Origin: Quillaja saponaria
Taxonomy: Eukaryota; Streptophyta; Magnoliopsida; Fabales; Quillajaceae
Assembly (NCBI GenBank): GCA_029379385.1
Contig: CM055605.1
Span: 6,731,001 to 6,795,000, forward strand
Length of the DNA stretch: 64,000 nt
Direction of reading: 5' to 3'
The translations under genes and the position numbers were made by a program. Of the stretch, positions 12,610-24,239 are shown in pieces. Below the pieces are notes generated by a model. The model had not been told where the DNA came from. It was given only the letters and a program-made list of their open reading frames with translations, and made no database searches. Numbering within the stretch: the first letter of the stretch is position 1; every line of letters begins with the position of its first letter.

Positions 12610-15600
12610 GAAGTGTATGTTATTCCATAAATCTCAATCTGTTAGTGTTCCATGATGTTTCTTCATTCAACCGGTAATTATTAGAATTGTCAAAGACTGC
12701 TTCTTAATATGCAAATAGTTTTCCACTTCATGTTTCTTTCCATGACATGTTATTATTATACAACCTGTATCCAAGGTTTTTCTGTACATTTCACTTGTGT
12801 CAATCCAGGCTCTGTTGGTTCAGTGAGATGATAAAATTTAGTGTTTAAAATCATTCTTTTAAACGTCTATCCATTTGAGACTTGATATGTGTAGCACTTT
12901 TTGTTCAGAGATTGACATCATTTGGGATGAGAAAATTAATGCCAATTTAGACTGTTTTAACGTTAATAATAATTCCATCTGCAGACGGATAACCACATTA
13001 TACTTTAGGATATCATGTGATAACCTAATTCTTCTACAGAGCAATAGAATGCTTGGAGCATACTAACTTTGAGGATGTGATGTTCTCCCATAGTTTATGT
13101 TTATCATTCTCCCTTGTTTATTTGAGTCTACTGACCTATATTATGTGGATTGACTATGTTCAAAAGCATAATAAAGCAAATGATTTTATCTGTACCCTAA
13201 ATTAGCCATTCAATCTTCGTGGATGATCCACACTAGCATTTTTTATAATTATATTTAATAATTCACATATGCTCAAAAGCCAAAACATCAGTAGATTTTC
13301 ATTGCATTTGGTAGCGATGATAAGAATTTATTCTCATGATTGTCTTGTTAACTTTATTTTTTATCTTTTTAATGCATGTTTTCTTTTATATCTCTCCTTA
13401 TGAGGTACTTTTTAAAATTGCTTTATTGGTTATGCTCCTTCCTGCTTTGACACACTGTTTTTGCATAAAACTCAGTCTCAGTCAATTTTGCGATCATGCG
13501 GGTGGTTAGATAAGGTTCCCTGTTTTGTGTGTTCAAGGAAATGGTTGTGTTTGAGAAGCAGGAGACTCTCCAAGTACTGATGAATTAAAGTGAGTTCTCA
13601 AATTATGTGACTTTTACCTTTATATATTAAAAGTTTATGAATATTCTGTGTGTTGATTTTTTTTTAATTTTTAATTTTTATTTGTATAGAATGTTCTCTT
13701 GGCTATGTGTTTAAATGTGTATGTGATAGTCCTGTACAAGTTTTCTAAATTTTTCTGTGAGAAACTAGTTTTTAATTCACAATCACAAGATACTGCTGCT
13801 GAGATGAGGAAACATACCTAAACAGTTTCTTACATTTACTTTTTCCTTTTTTTCTTCCTTGAATTTAACCTTTTAGGCAAGTGATCAAATGAAAGAATTA
13901 GAAACATGCCTGCAGCTGTTGCGGGAGGGTTTTTTGGTTCTAGAATCAAGACTTCGGGGAGTGTTTGAGGGGCTAGAGAGCTCTTAGACTTGCTAGGGTT
14001 GGAAACTGGAGGTTAAAAGGGGAACAGATGGACATGTTTCAATAAATAGGGCTAGAAATATACATGCGAGTAGCACAAATTAAGATTACGTGGTTGTTTC
14101 CACTGTATTCGGAGGCTAATGGGTATGATATGCATTAGATAAGAGAATGGATTTTGTTTGGGTTGCAAAGAAGAAACAAAAGAGCAGTTCAATGGGCTGT
14201 TTATATTGGCAGTAATCTGTGTCAATGCAAAGGGAGGGAAGCAGCTTTAAGAAGTCATATTTTTAAGGTTCAACTACCAATTATGCTTATGGAAGATTGA
14301 ATTATAATTAACATTTGATCAGGTATACTGGAAGATATATATAAATTGATAAGTAATGATTTGTTTTTAATGAAAAGGAGGGTACAAATTACAATTTAAA
14401 TCATCTAAGAAATCTCACAGGTGCTCAGCAAAGAGGGATGGATAAACATCTATTGGTACCACTTAAGCAAAAATGTCCTCTTCAATTTACCCAAGAGACG
14501 CCTCCTCATTACTTGAGATATATTGTTTCTCTCAATACTGGAAGATATCTCCTACCCTAAGTCCTAATTTATCCAGCCCCAGATGCCCTTGCCAATTCAG
14601 TCAATGCCAAGTTACCATCAGAACCCATTGCTATCCCCCATTTTCCCAATCAACGATCCATTTCCATCATCAACAATTCTGAGAGGTAGGTTTGATGATT
14701 ATCTGTATATCATAGCAAGCCTTAAGAGCTTGATTGTACTCAACATACACTAGGTCATGTAATCTTTGATTCTCTAATCCCTTTTTTATTGTGAATCAGT
14801 TAGAAGAGTTTATGTATTTAATTTTCATTAAGGTATTATACTATCTAGATAATTGGACTTTACTAGTATTAAGTTGTACTCAAAATACTCAAACACACTC
14901 CAAATAGGCAAATATGCTACAACCAGCTGCACTGCAACTCTGCAAGTTAAAGTCAAATTTTAATATCTAATTGTTGCAAAGTTTGAGTTGAATTTCCATA
15001 TAAACTTTAGTCCTATAGCTGCAAGGCTGGATAGGCAATTATTAACTATTAAGTAATGCTAACTTATCCAATGTTAAGCATATTTAGATTGGAGAATGCA
15101 GAAGAAATAAGAATTAAACATACGAGATGCCATCTTCTTTGATCTAACCCTTCAACTCTTCTATACATTGACAACTAACTCATGATTTTATCTGCACATC
15201 TGTACTTGGAATAATCTATTTAGTTTTGGATTTAAGATTTAGTTAAGTTGAGAATGTGTACAACTGAGGGGTGTCATCAATCTCAATTTTTGGATTGCCA
15301 TAAAAAAACTCAGGTTAAGAAGTGTCCTGGCACTTGCTGTCAATGTTGAAGCTGCATTTCCCATTTATAGTCAAAGATAGAAAATATGTCTTTAAATTTC
15401 TCTTCATTAACATTGACGGCCATTATAGTGGCTTCTTTAGCTCTAGCTATTGATATGTGGTTATGGCTAGCCTTTTCTAATCATCAAGCAGGTCATTGAA
15501 CTTGAACAAGTTGACCATAACCTTGAGAGTTTAAATTTCCTTTTTGCCTGTCAACCATTTACCTCTCATCTACTTCACTGACGTGGACATTGTTTTAAGA

Positions 15601-16173
15601 TTGTTCTTTACCTTGTGGACCATTTCTTAAGAAAGGTTTTTGGCAATCGAGTGAGTAGTGACCCATCATTTTTTTGTTGCTTGAAAGTTAAGCCACCACG
15701 TCCAAAATATGAACTTCTCTAAGAAAATATTTTCTTGGCTTTGACAAAATAAAGTCATTGAAAGGAGAAGTTGGAAAGTGACTATAAGGAAGGAAAGATA
15801 ATATTCTGCATAATCAGTAGATACTGAAACTATATGCTACAAATTAATCGAAATTGATCTACATATTTTCTAGTTCTGCTGATAAATGCGGTGTTTAAAG
15901 CTGCTGTTCAAAGTCGGCTTCATGGAGATTTGTGCTAGTTTAGTTTGCCTTTTGCTTTAGCTGTCTCTCCCTCTCTCCTCCTAAACTGATAAATTTGTTC
16001 TTTCATGTCAGTTACTTGATGTGATGTTTGTATATTGTATCCAATGTAATACAATCTTTCTACCAAAGGATATAATAGTTTATCCATGTCTTATCTATTT
16101 CCTTTTCATGCTATATTGATCTTGGACTTCTTCTGGTTAGGAACTCTAAATTGTATCTATTACTATAATGCAG
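12610..16173. other. No gene recognised between the pseudogene and the 16174 exon-like segment
   Basis: AT-rich sequence with short chance frames only. The 69-codon frame at 14473-14682 has no recognisable family match. The region may contain the lost 3' exons of the UBP-like gene, but I could not find the expected Lys/Arg-rich C-terminal segments. Confidence 0.45.
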
Positions 16174-16305
16174 GTGGTTGAATTGTGGAAGCCAAAGGAA
16201 CCTCCATTTCACAAATACCTGAATCATTGGTGGACAACCTTATTGAACGTGTTTGGTCCTTTAGCCAAGGAAAAGCAGAATTTTCAGGATCTTGATAAGA
16301 ACATG
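16174..16305 (+). other. Exon-like segment of unknown origin, 44 codons
   Basis: A 132-nt open stretch is bounded by a good acceptor (TACTATAATGCAG) and a donor (ATG|GTAATC). It encodes 44 residues including KEPPFHKYLNHWWTTLLNVF and GPLAKEKQNFQDLDKN. The composition, rich in Trp and His with mixed charge, looks like real protein. I do not recognise the family. It could be a terminal exon of the decayed UBP-like gene, a fragment of another gene, or chance. Confidence 0.3.
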
Positions 16306-17106
16306 GTAATCAATTGTACGGATTTCCAGCTCAATGAGTAATTAAATTTGGATTGTGACTTTGACAGTTTTGATTTTATAAAAAATGTTGCAGTCTCCTG
16401 ACATTTGTTTCTGGCGGGCTTGCTGTGTATGAGCTGTATTACTATTTGTAGTTCCAGTTAGATCCTCCTTCAGATTTTTAAGTGGGGTAAGTTACTTACT
16501 GACTCTTTGAGCTAGTGTTGATGGCAGCAGGTGATCCTTAATTTGTCAATCCTTTTCCAACGGTGACATTGTTATGCTTGGAGGTGCACCAATATTCTTA
16601 TAGAAATGCGGGATTCAAACTCTACCCAAAAGTTTTCTTTCTCCTGCGAGGCTGTGCTGCTGGTTGTAGCAGAGAACATGTCAGAATTCTATTCGTTGTG
16701 TACAATATCCTTTTTGACAGTATGCTCACTATTCATAAGAAATATACTCCTTCGAGTTAGTGAACTGGTCGATCCTTTTCCCTATATATGGCTGATTATT
16801 TTTACCCAATTGTTACGAAGTTCAGGTTTAAACCTCTAAAAACCAACAATGCCGGGTAAAAATGAAAGACAGGCAGTGAGCCAGATGGAGAGAAGTTATG
16901 GGAGAAAAAAGGAGAGCATAAAGAGAGTTATCCAAAGTGCTTAGTTTGCACCTTTTCTAACCAACAAAAGGCAAGCTTTTTCTTTAGGTAGCATAAAGAT
17001 ACAAGCTTTAATTGGATTATGAAATCTTACTGTATTACCAGAAACACATGCTCAAAAAACATTTTTCCTGGAATTTGATTAGAAGCAATTTTCTGTCAAA
17101 AGTCTT
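16306..17106. other. Intergenic stretch, nothing recognised
   Basis: Short overlapping frames near 16563-16839 have no family resemblance. The 3' end of the minus-strand proton pump-interactor gene approaches from the right. Confidence 0.5.
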
Positions 17107-17274
17107 ATTATTTATTTCAAATAGCAAAACCAACCGAAAGACACTCTTCATTCAATAAACAGATACAGATGTGAAAAATGCAAAATCACAATTATTTATT
17201 TCAAATAGCAAAACCAACCGAATGACACTCTTCATTCAATAAACAGATACAGATGTGAAAAATGCAAAATCACA
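17107..17274. repeat. Perfectly phased 84-bp tandem duplication
   Basis: Two adjacent copies, 17107-17190 and 17191-17274, each start ATTATTTATTTCAAATAGC and end AAAATGCAAAATCACA. I see one mismatch inside (CGAAAGAC against CGAATGAC), so the duplication is recent. It lies 3' of the proton pump-interactor stop codon at 17510, probably within or just beyond its 3' untranslated region. Confidence 0.9.
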
Positions 17275-17509
17275 ATAATTTATTACATGCATGGTGGAAG
17301 CAACAGTTTAAGTAACTGTTCCCCTTCGCCATAGGGTCATAAACAAAAATAGAGGAAAAAATCTATCTTATGAGATGCAACTGGAAGCTAAAAATCCTTG
17401 GAAGGGCACGAAAGAATCACGTATATATGTATATATATATATATAAGGGAAATATCCCCGCAAAACTCTATTCACTCCCTAGATTCTAAGTAGATTGTCT
17501 AGAATGCAT

Positions 17510-20500
17510 TCAGAAACCAAAGCCTTTCAGCCCAGATCTCAGAGAGAAGCTGCTGTTCCCCAACAAAAACAAGGCAACGCCAGCCAGAGCTACAATCAAG
17601 ACCCACATCCATGACTGCATTTTTTTCTTACTCCGGTTGCGAATAGGCAGGGGAACAGATTTTGCCTTGGTCAGCTTCTTGAACTGTGATGGTTTTACTG
17701 GCTTTTTTATTGTTGTAATTGGTTTCTCATCACATTCCTCGGGAGTTTTAGTTGGAGCTTCTGAGCTTGGAGCAGGTTCTCCTTCATTTATACCATTAGT
17801 AGTCTCTAATGAAGCTGCCTTCATTCTTTCCTTCTTCCTTGCTCTCTTCTCCTTTTCCTGCACAAAATAAATGCAATTTCAATATAGGCAGCTGTAGAAT
17901 AGCATCCGCTTGGTGTTATAAAGGAGGGATAGTGAAGCAATATGTTTCTTGTACTCTAAAATAGCACTACAGCCATTAATTTTAAGGCATACCTTCTCTT
18001 TCTGTTCAGCGTCCTTTTGAGCTCTTAATGCAGCCCTCTGTTGGACCTTTTCTGCATTTCGTTTCTTCCTCTCAAGTGCCTCCTTAGCTTTGCCAATCTC
18101 CTCTAATCTCTGTTGCTCCTTCAATTTGACTGCTTCCTCTTCCTTTCTCAATTCTTCAGCCTTCTGGGCCAGCTCTTCTTCCTCCTTTCTTCTCTTAGGT
18201 TCTTCAATCACATCTTCAATCTCATCCCGACCAGAATCTCTGACCAATCCGTACCCTGAAGGAGCAGGTTTGGCAGGCCTTTTACTTTTAGTGGTTTGAT
18301 TTCTTTGTTCCACCACAACCTTCACCACAGGTTTATCCTCTATCTTATCAGCTTGTAGTGACACTACTTCATTTTTCTGTTCTACAGTTGAAGGACTGGA
18401 TACAGATTTGCTTTTCACTGTTCTTTCATTTATGGCATATGGAACTATAGGTGGCTCTTCATCAGGACCGAGTGAACGACCATCCAAAGTCCTCAATCTC
18501 CTCAATGTACTCCTGGTATTGTTTTTGACATATTCCCTCCTGAACTCATCATTTTTGTTCCATAGTTCCATAGTTCTCTCCACCTAAACAATTAATTATA
18601 AGCACATGAAATAATATGCCAGACAAGAGCAATAAAAGACCATTTGGTCCCTATACTTGCAAGAAGTGTGACATTACCTGGTTAATACAAAATTTTTGCA
18701 GCTCCTCTTTATCTTCTTTTGATGCTATTTCATTAGCTGCCTTTACATCATCCTTGTACTTCCAAAAGTATTTGTTCTGCATAATCAGTGAACAGAGGAA
18801 GGCTCAGTCTCTGTCTGATTAAGCATTTGCCATTATTCTTTCCAAGAGAACATGTCTACCATTTTCCATAAGAGACGAAATTAAATTAATAGCAAAGGGA
18901 GTTTCATGATCTTCATCTGTAGATCTATCCAAACTCAGTGCCAAAGAAATTAAAAACTCGAGAGGGGGAGGAAGGGGCGGCTGTAGACCTGGAGTGGTGA
19001 TTGGTGAATCCAAATAAAGATATGTACTTATAGGAAGGATGCCACTTTGGTGTCATTTCAATAAACAACTAGTGAAAAACAGGGATGGAGTTGAAATATT
19101 TGAGGATATCTTGTGAGTACCAAACTAAAATAATAAGGTCTTCCCAGAAGAGATAAAAGAGGTCTAAGGTCTTTAAGTGCATTCAGTTGATAACCTACTC
19201 CATTGATGCTTATTGTAGATTATAAATCTCATCTTTCAACTTATCCTTTCCTCATGGTCCATGAAAGACCATATACATATGGTTTACTAGAAGAAAGATA
19301 TGCAATCTTTAAAGTCCATTTTAAACCAAACATGTCCTAGATAATCCTTATGCCTAAATACATCATAGAACACAATAGAAAGATGGGTAAAAAAAGAAAA
19401 GTTTATGACTCAAAGGTCAAAAAGCATGATTTTATTGAAGATGATGCATTTGATCGATGCAAATAGAGAAAAAGGATTCATGTAGCCAACCCTCACTAGT
19501 TTAGGATTGAAGGCTTAGTTGAGTTTACAAACCTACCCTCAGATAACAACCAATTTATCTCTAGTTGGATACCCAGCTAAAGAATAGTTAATCTTTACCA
19601 TTGCGGAACTTCCAAAATTTGAGAAAATCATTGACAGAGCAACAAAGTACTCTTTTATTTTCAGGTTGAAGGAGTGTATGTTTCAAACATGTATTTTAGG
19701 AGGGAAACAAAAGGGTTTCAGTGTAAACCAAAAAGAAATGAGGTGATGTCCAAGGACAGTCTCTAACTGTGCTAGCGCATGAAAAGATTATAGAAAAAAA
19801 AAAAAAATGCTTATTTGAATTCTCTACCAAGAATTAGTAGCACCTCCATTTGAGATAAAAAATCATTGGAAACCTAAGAAGTTCCAACATATGCTATTAC
19901 GTACTCAGTGATCAACTAAAAGAGTTTATATACTAAAACCAGATAATATACCTTGTCATATAATTGTTTCCTCAAACCCTGTAAATAAGCATATGATTCC
20001 TGACGGATGTCATTGGCAGCCTTAAACCTAGCTAGCAATGTATTCAGCTTATCATTTTCGTCATCATATTTCTTTCTTGCAGCTTTAGTGACTGCTTCTG
20101 CTTTAAGCACATTATCTCTGAGACCATCAATTTCCTTCCTCAAAGATTGCAAATGCTGGAAAGTTTGTCAGACATAAGCCATTAAACACACTAAAATATT
20201 CCCTAAACCTATTGAAATTTATTGCATAATACATGTCAAAGTAAGCTAAACTGTTTAACTCTTGACAAAAAAAGAAAGCTTAAGATTTGAAACATCCTAT
20301 TGCAAACCAAATTCTTGCACATGAAAATCATCATCTGCAGTAAGGTCAAAATTTAATATAGGCAGAGAAATGCCAAACATAATACCTTTAAGCGCTCTTC
20401 AATATTGTCTTTGTGGTCCAGAGACTGCTGTACTTCAGCCTGCCTTCCCATATTATTAGAGAGCTCTTCCCGAAGTTGCTTCAATTGTTTGATTTCTCTA

Positions 20501-23500
20501 ATTATTTGCTTTTCTTCCTTCAGAGGCAGTGTTTCGTGCTGTATCATGTGTTCCATGTTTCTTATCTGCTTACATTCCATATGCTTAAAAGATTAAGAAC
20601 ATTATCACACCCAAAAATACAAAAGAATTCACACAGATATTTCCTGCAGATTGATTAGTGGGGAAAAGAAAATGAATGGATACCCTGCCATCAATGTCCT
20701 CGACAGAAATTGCATTTTTCAATCTGTTGATCACAGATTGAACGGCATCCATTTCTTGACGTTTGGACTTCAGAAAACCCCTTGCAGTTCTCTCTCCTGA
20801 GATGGCAGCATCAATATCTTGACCATACTCCTTACAAGTGGCCTGATCATAAGACATTGCAACAATCATGTTACATGAAGCAAAATATTGCTCTCAGAAC
20901 TTTAGTAAAACATAATGTAAAGATTGATCACCTTTTTAATCTGGATTTCAGCTCTAATGGCATCCCGTCCTCTAGTATTCTCATCAACTTGTATTTGAGC
21001 CTGTTTAATCTGTTCTCTTAAGCTTTCTTCATCAGATCGAGGAAGCCTGATCAAAAAGTAGAAGGGCCTCTTCCCAACCTCCATATCCACAATATGTCCA
21101 TCCAAAATATCTCCAGTGGAATGTTTTGGGGATAGTGTTAAGGTTTCATTCCCAAGAAGCACACCAATGTCCTCGGCCTCTTGAGATGCTTCTTTATGAT
21201 CACCATCAGGACTTGTGAGCAGAACACTATCATTTTCTACAGGTAAATTATATGCCATGCTTTCACTATTCACAGCATTGCCATTCCGAATAATAGATCC
21301 AAATGTAATATCATGATTTTGGGGCATATTTCTGCTGCTTAAGTCTGATAAGTGTTTAGCTTCAGGCACTAATTTAACATTAGCAACAGAACATGGACGT
21401 GGGCCACTTTCTTCTTCAACTGATCTATCAACAGGGGAACCAACATCCTCACCAGCATCGGTATCAAGCTGGGTATAAGAGCATTCAGCACCAGATTCTG
21501 CTTTTGTAAGGAAAGTATCCGCATTATCTTCAACAGTACTGGTTGCACCTTCCAATGTTGCATACTTACAATTTGACTTAGTGTTTTCAACTATAAGGCC
21601 ATTCTCATGTTCAATATCTACATCAACAGGAAGGGAATCTGGGGTTTCAGTTATTTTTGTGTCCTGTTCTCCAAATTGAATCTCTGTGCTGGCATCATCC
21701 ACAGTACCAGCAGGAAGAATATTTAAGTTTTCTGCTTTGTCATCATTAGGCATAGGGAGAAAACATTGACTATTTTCAATTGAGGCATTTTCACCTACTG
21801 TGGAAACAGGCACAGATTCAATACTTTCAGAAAATCCATTTTGTTTGGCAGAAGTTTGATTAGCATCAACTGCTCCTGAATCTCTTTCAATACTGTCAGC
21901 AGATCCATTTTGTTCACTGGCATCAACTGTTTCCAAACTAGCAATATTTTGTAAAGCTCCATTTTCTTGTGGGGCATTTTGATTCACATCATCTATTCCC
22001 AGATCTCTTTTAGTACTTTCAGAACCTCCACATTGTTCACTGGCATCCTCATTGGCACTAACAGTCCCTGAATCGCTTTTAGTATTTTTGCTTGAGGCAT
22101 TTTCACCTACTATGTAAACAGGCACAGATTCAATACTTTCAGAAAATCCAGTTTGTTTGGTTGAAATTTGATTAGCATCCACTGTTCCTGAATCTCTTTC
22201 AATACTCTCAGCAGATCCATAATGTTCACTGGCATCAACTGTTTCCAAACTAGCAATATTTTGTAGAGCTCCACTTTCTTGAGGGGCAATTTGATTCACA
22301 TCACCTATTCCCAGATCTCTTTTAGTACTTTCAGAAGCTCCATATTGTTCAGTGGCATCCTCATTGGCACTAACAGTCCCTGAATCTCTTTCAGTATTTT
22401 CACCTACTATGGAAACAGGCACAGATTCAACACTTTCAGAAAATCGAGTTTGTTTGGTTGAAGTTTGATTAGTATCCACTGTTCCTGAATCTCTTTCAAT
22501 ACTCTCAGCAGATCCATTTTGTTCGCTGGCATTTTGGGTGGCATCAACTGTTGCCAAACTAGCAATATTTTCCAAAGCTTCATTTTCTTGAGGGGGATTT
22601 TGATTCACATCACTTATTCGCAGATCTCTTTTGGTACTTTCAGAAGCTCCATATTGTTCAGTGGCATCCTCACTGACATTAACAGTCCCGGAATCTCTAT
22701 CTGGAACACAATCAGTGGTTGAGCCATCCCTTTTTTCATTGTAGAGAGGTCCATTAACAATAACGGTGTCTAACTTTATATCAGCCACAGGACATGGATC
22801 TGTCAAATTCCTCTCTGAGTCCTCCTCGAGGCTCCCTCGTGTAGCTCCGAGAGGAATCTCATTGACATCTTCTATCAGTGCCTTCTGCAGTGCCACATCA
22901 ATTTTAACATCAGTATCATCTATAACATTAACTTCCTGACTTCCTTTCACAAAATCTGACTTGTTTTCTCCATTTAAGTTCTTCTCACAATCAAGATGAT
23001 CTTGCTTGGATTCTACAGAACTGGTAATATTAATTTCTGATCCCTCAACTTCTACGGGCCTCATCAGCCCCAGAGAATTATCTCCACCATTATTTTCAGT
23101 GCCATCAACAAGTTCTGATGATTCAGATTTCCATTCTGTATTCCCTGGAACAATAACCTGAGAATCTTCATGAGACTCCACCTCAGTTTGCTCATCAACC
23201 TTAGGCTCAAGGTCAGACCGCAGCTGCTCAGCATAATTATTCCCTCTGTCTTCACCAGCATCAGAAATAACTTCACCCCGCAAATCTTCCAACTCGACAA
23301 CATTGTTATCAGGAGTAGGAACATTTTCTTCACAACAGGTCTTCTCATTAGTGGCACCCACATTGAGATCCGAGTCAGCTGGTTCATGATGACGATCATC
23401 ATCATGACCAGAAGCAGCAGCAGCTACTACATCGCTTGCACTGACAAATATGTAGGACCCATCAGCATCATCCTTCCTATCACATTTATCAATTATCTCA

Positions 23501-23676
23501 TCCTCCTCCTTCTTCTCCACCTCAGTAGAAACCCCATTATAACAGGAACTCACTTTAGACAAATCCTCATAGTTACCAGTCTTATCCAAGCCACACATAT
23601 CGTCCTCAACAACCTTAGGCAAAACACCATTGGAAATCTCAGAGACCTCACCTTGCACATTCAACTCCGCCGTCAT
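17510..23676 (-). CDS. Proton pump-interactor (PPI1-like) with an expanded acidic N-terminus
   Basis: PPI proteins bind the regulatory C-terminus of the plasma-membrane H+-ATPase and are anchored by a C-terminal helix. Seven coding exons join without frame breaks: 23676-20932, 20842-20684, 20565-20386, 20155-19952, 18776-18678, 18583-17993 and 17857-17510, giving 1441 aa. The conserved PPI core starts near residue 885 (RPFYFLIRLPR). It continues through long coiled coil, KYFWKYKDDVKAANE and a Lys/Glu-rich segment, to a membrane helix near 1409-1426 (MWVLIVALAGVALFLLG). The first ~880 residues are acidic, Ser/Thr/Asn-rich and probably disordered, and contain a ~100-residue tandem repeat. Arabidopsis PPI1 is about 612 aa by memory, so this protein is more than twice as long, with the excess at the N-terminus. 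The intron between 18776 and 19952 carries a LINE relic. Function is inferred from the C-terminal half only. Confidence 0.88.
19381..19530 (+). mobile_element. Relic of an RTE-type LINE 3' end, in a PPI-like gene intron
   Basis: Translated with stops, the plus strand reads EDDAFDRC-RKRIHVANP, then a stop and a GLVE-like stretch. This resembles the C-terminal tail of plant RTE-clade reverse transcriptases, where W(R/K)xRIHxA(D/N)P is typical. The same cassette recurs at 50532-50590. It is antisense to the host gene and only a short fragment remains. Confidence 0.45.
21792..22690 (-). repeat. In-frame ~300-bp tandem repeat in the PPI-like coding sequence
   Basis: Three copies start at 21792, 22104 and 22401 on the plus strand, each at the same CACCTACT(A/G)TG motif. 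The spacings are 312 and 297 bp; the 15-bp difference is five codons. In protein terms the unit carries ESIESVPV, GTVSANEDA, ESTKRDLGI, DVNQNAPQE, NIASLETVDA and SIERDSGTVDANQ. All three copies stay open, at about residues 330-628. Spacings in multiples of three suggest the frame has been kept. Confidence 0.9.
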
Positions 23677-23693
23677 TGTGTTTCTGCCGGCGG

Positions 23694-23906
23694 AACCAAA
23701 AATTAAAAATTACAAAAATTAAAGCGTATAAACCAAATATTAGGATCAAACAAAAAAAACAATACATAAATCTAAAATTCAAAACCAAAAAAAAAAAATA
23801 AAAAAAAATAGATCAAACGATTAATTCATCGAATTTAAATGTAATCATACTATCATTAACAAAAATGAAAAGAATTGTAGATCGTAGAGGACCAGGTAGA
23901 CTTTAC
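23694..23906 (-). other. Probable intron in the 5' untranslated region of the PPI-like gene
   Basis: On the minus strand the donor reads TACCG|GTAAAG at 23907/23906 and the acceptor CCGGCAG at 23694, eight bases before the start codon. Both match plant consensus. The intron would be 213 bp and AT-rich. The upstream leader then lies at about 23907-24200. Confidence 0.6.
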
Positions 23907-24060
23907 CGGTACTGTAGAAGCAGATTCAGATCGAGTGTCGGTGAATGCGGGTGTAGAACCCAAACAAAACAACAGATCAAGAAGGTGATCAGCGAAGCAA
24001 AGACATAGATTTGGAGGCCTTCTAGTTTACTGTAAGGGAATGAGAACCAGAGAAATAGAG

Positions 24061-24195
24061 AACAGAGAGAGAGAGAAATGAGAGAATGGTGCCCTGTGTG
24101 AACTGTGAATTGAGAAAGAAAGAGAGAGAGAGAGAGCAAACAGCTGGCGCGGGAGGAGGAAGAAAAGACTGAGGGAGAGAGAGAGAGAGAAGAGA
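24061..24195. repeat. GA/TC microsatellite in the probable leader of the PPI-like gene
   Basis: Runs of GAGA occur near 24063-24082, 24117-24136 and 24174-24195 on the plus strand. Transcribed, they are CT-rich, as is common in plant core promoters and 5' leaders. They lie where the untranslated first exon of the gene at 23676 is expected. Confidence 0.7.
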
Positions 24196-24239
24196 AGAAC
24201 AGTGACGCTTTCCTATTATTAACCAATTTCGCTTTCGTT

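Noticed and set aside
14473..14682. A retrotransposon gag or small Ser/Pro-rich gene
   Set aside because: The Pro/Ser-rich frame is short and shows no zinc knuckle or other domain; not supportable.
21369..23405. Long open frames overlapping the PPI-like first exon on both strands
   Set aside because: Shadows of the repetitive acidic coding sequence; their translations are runs of Met, Leu and Ile without family features.
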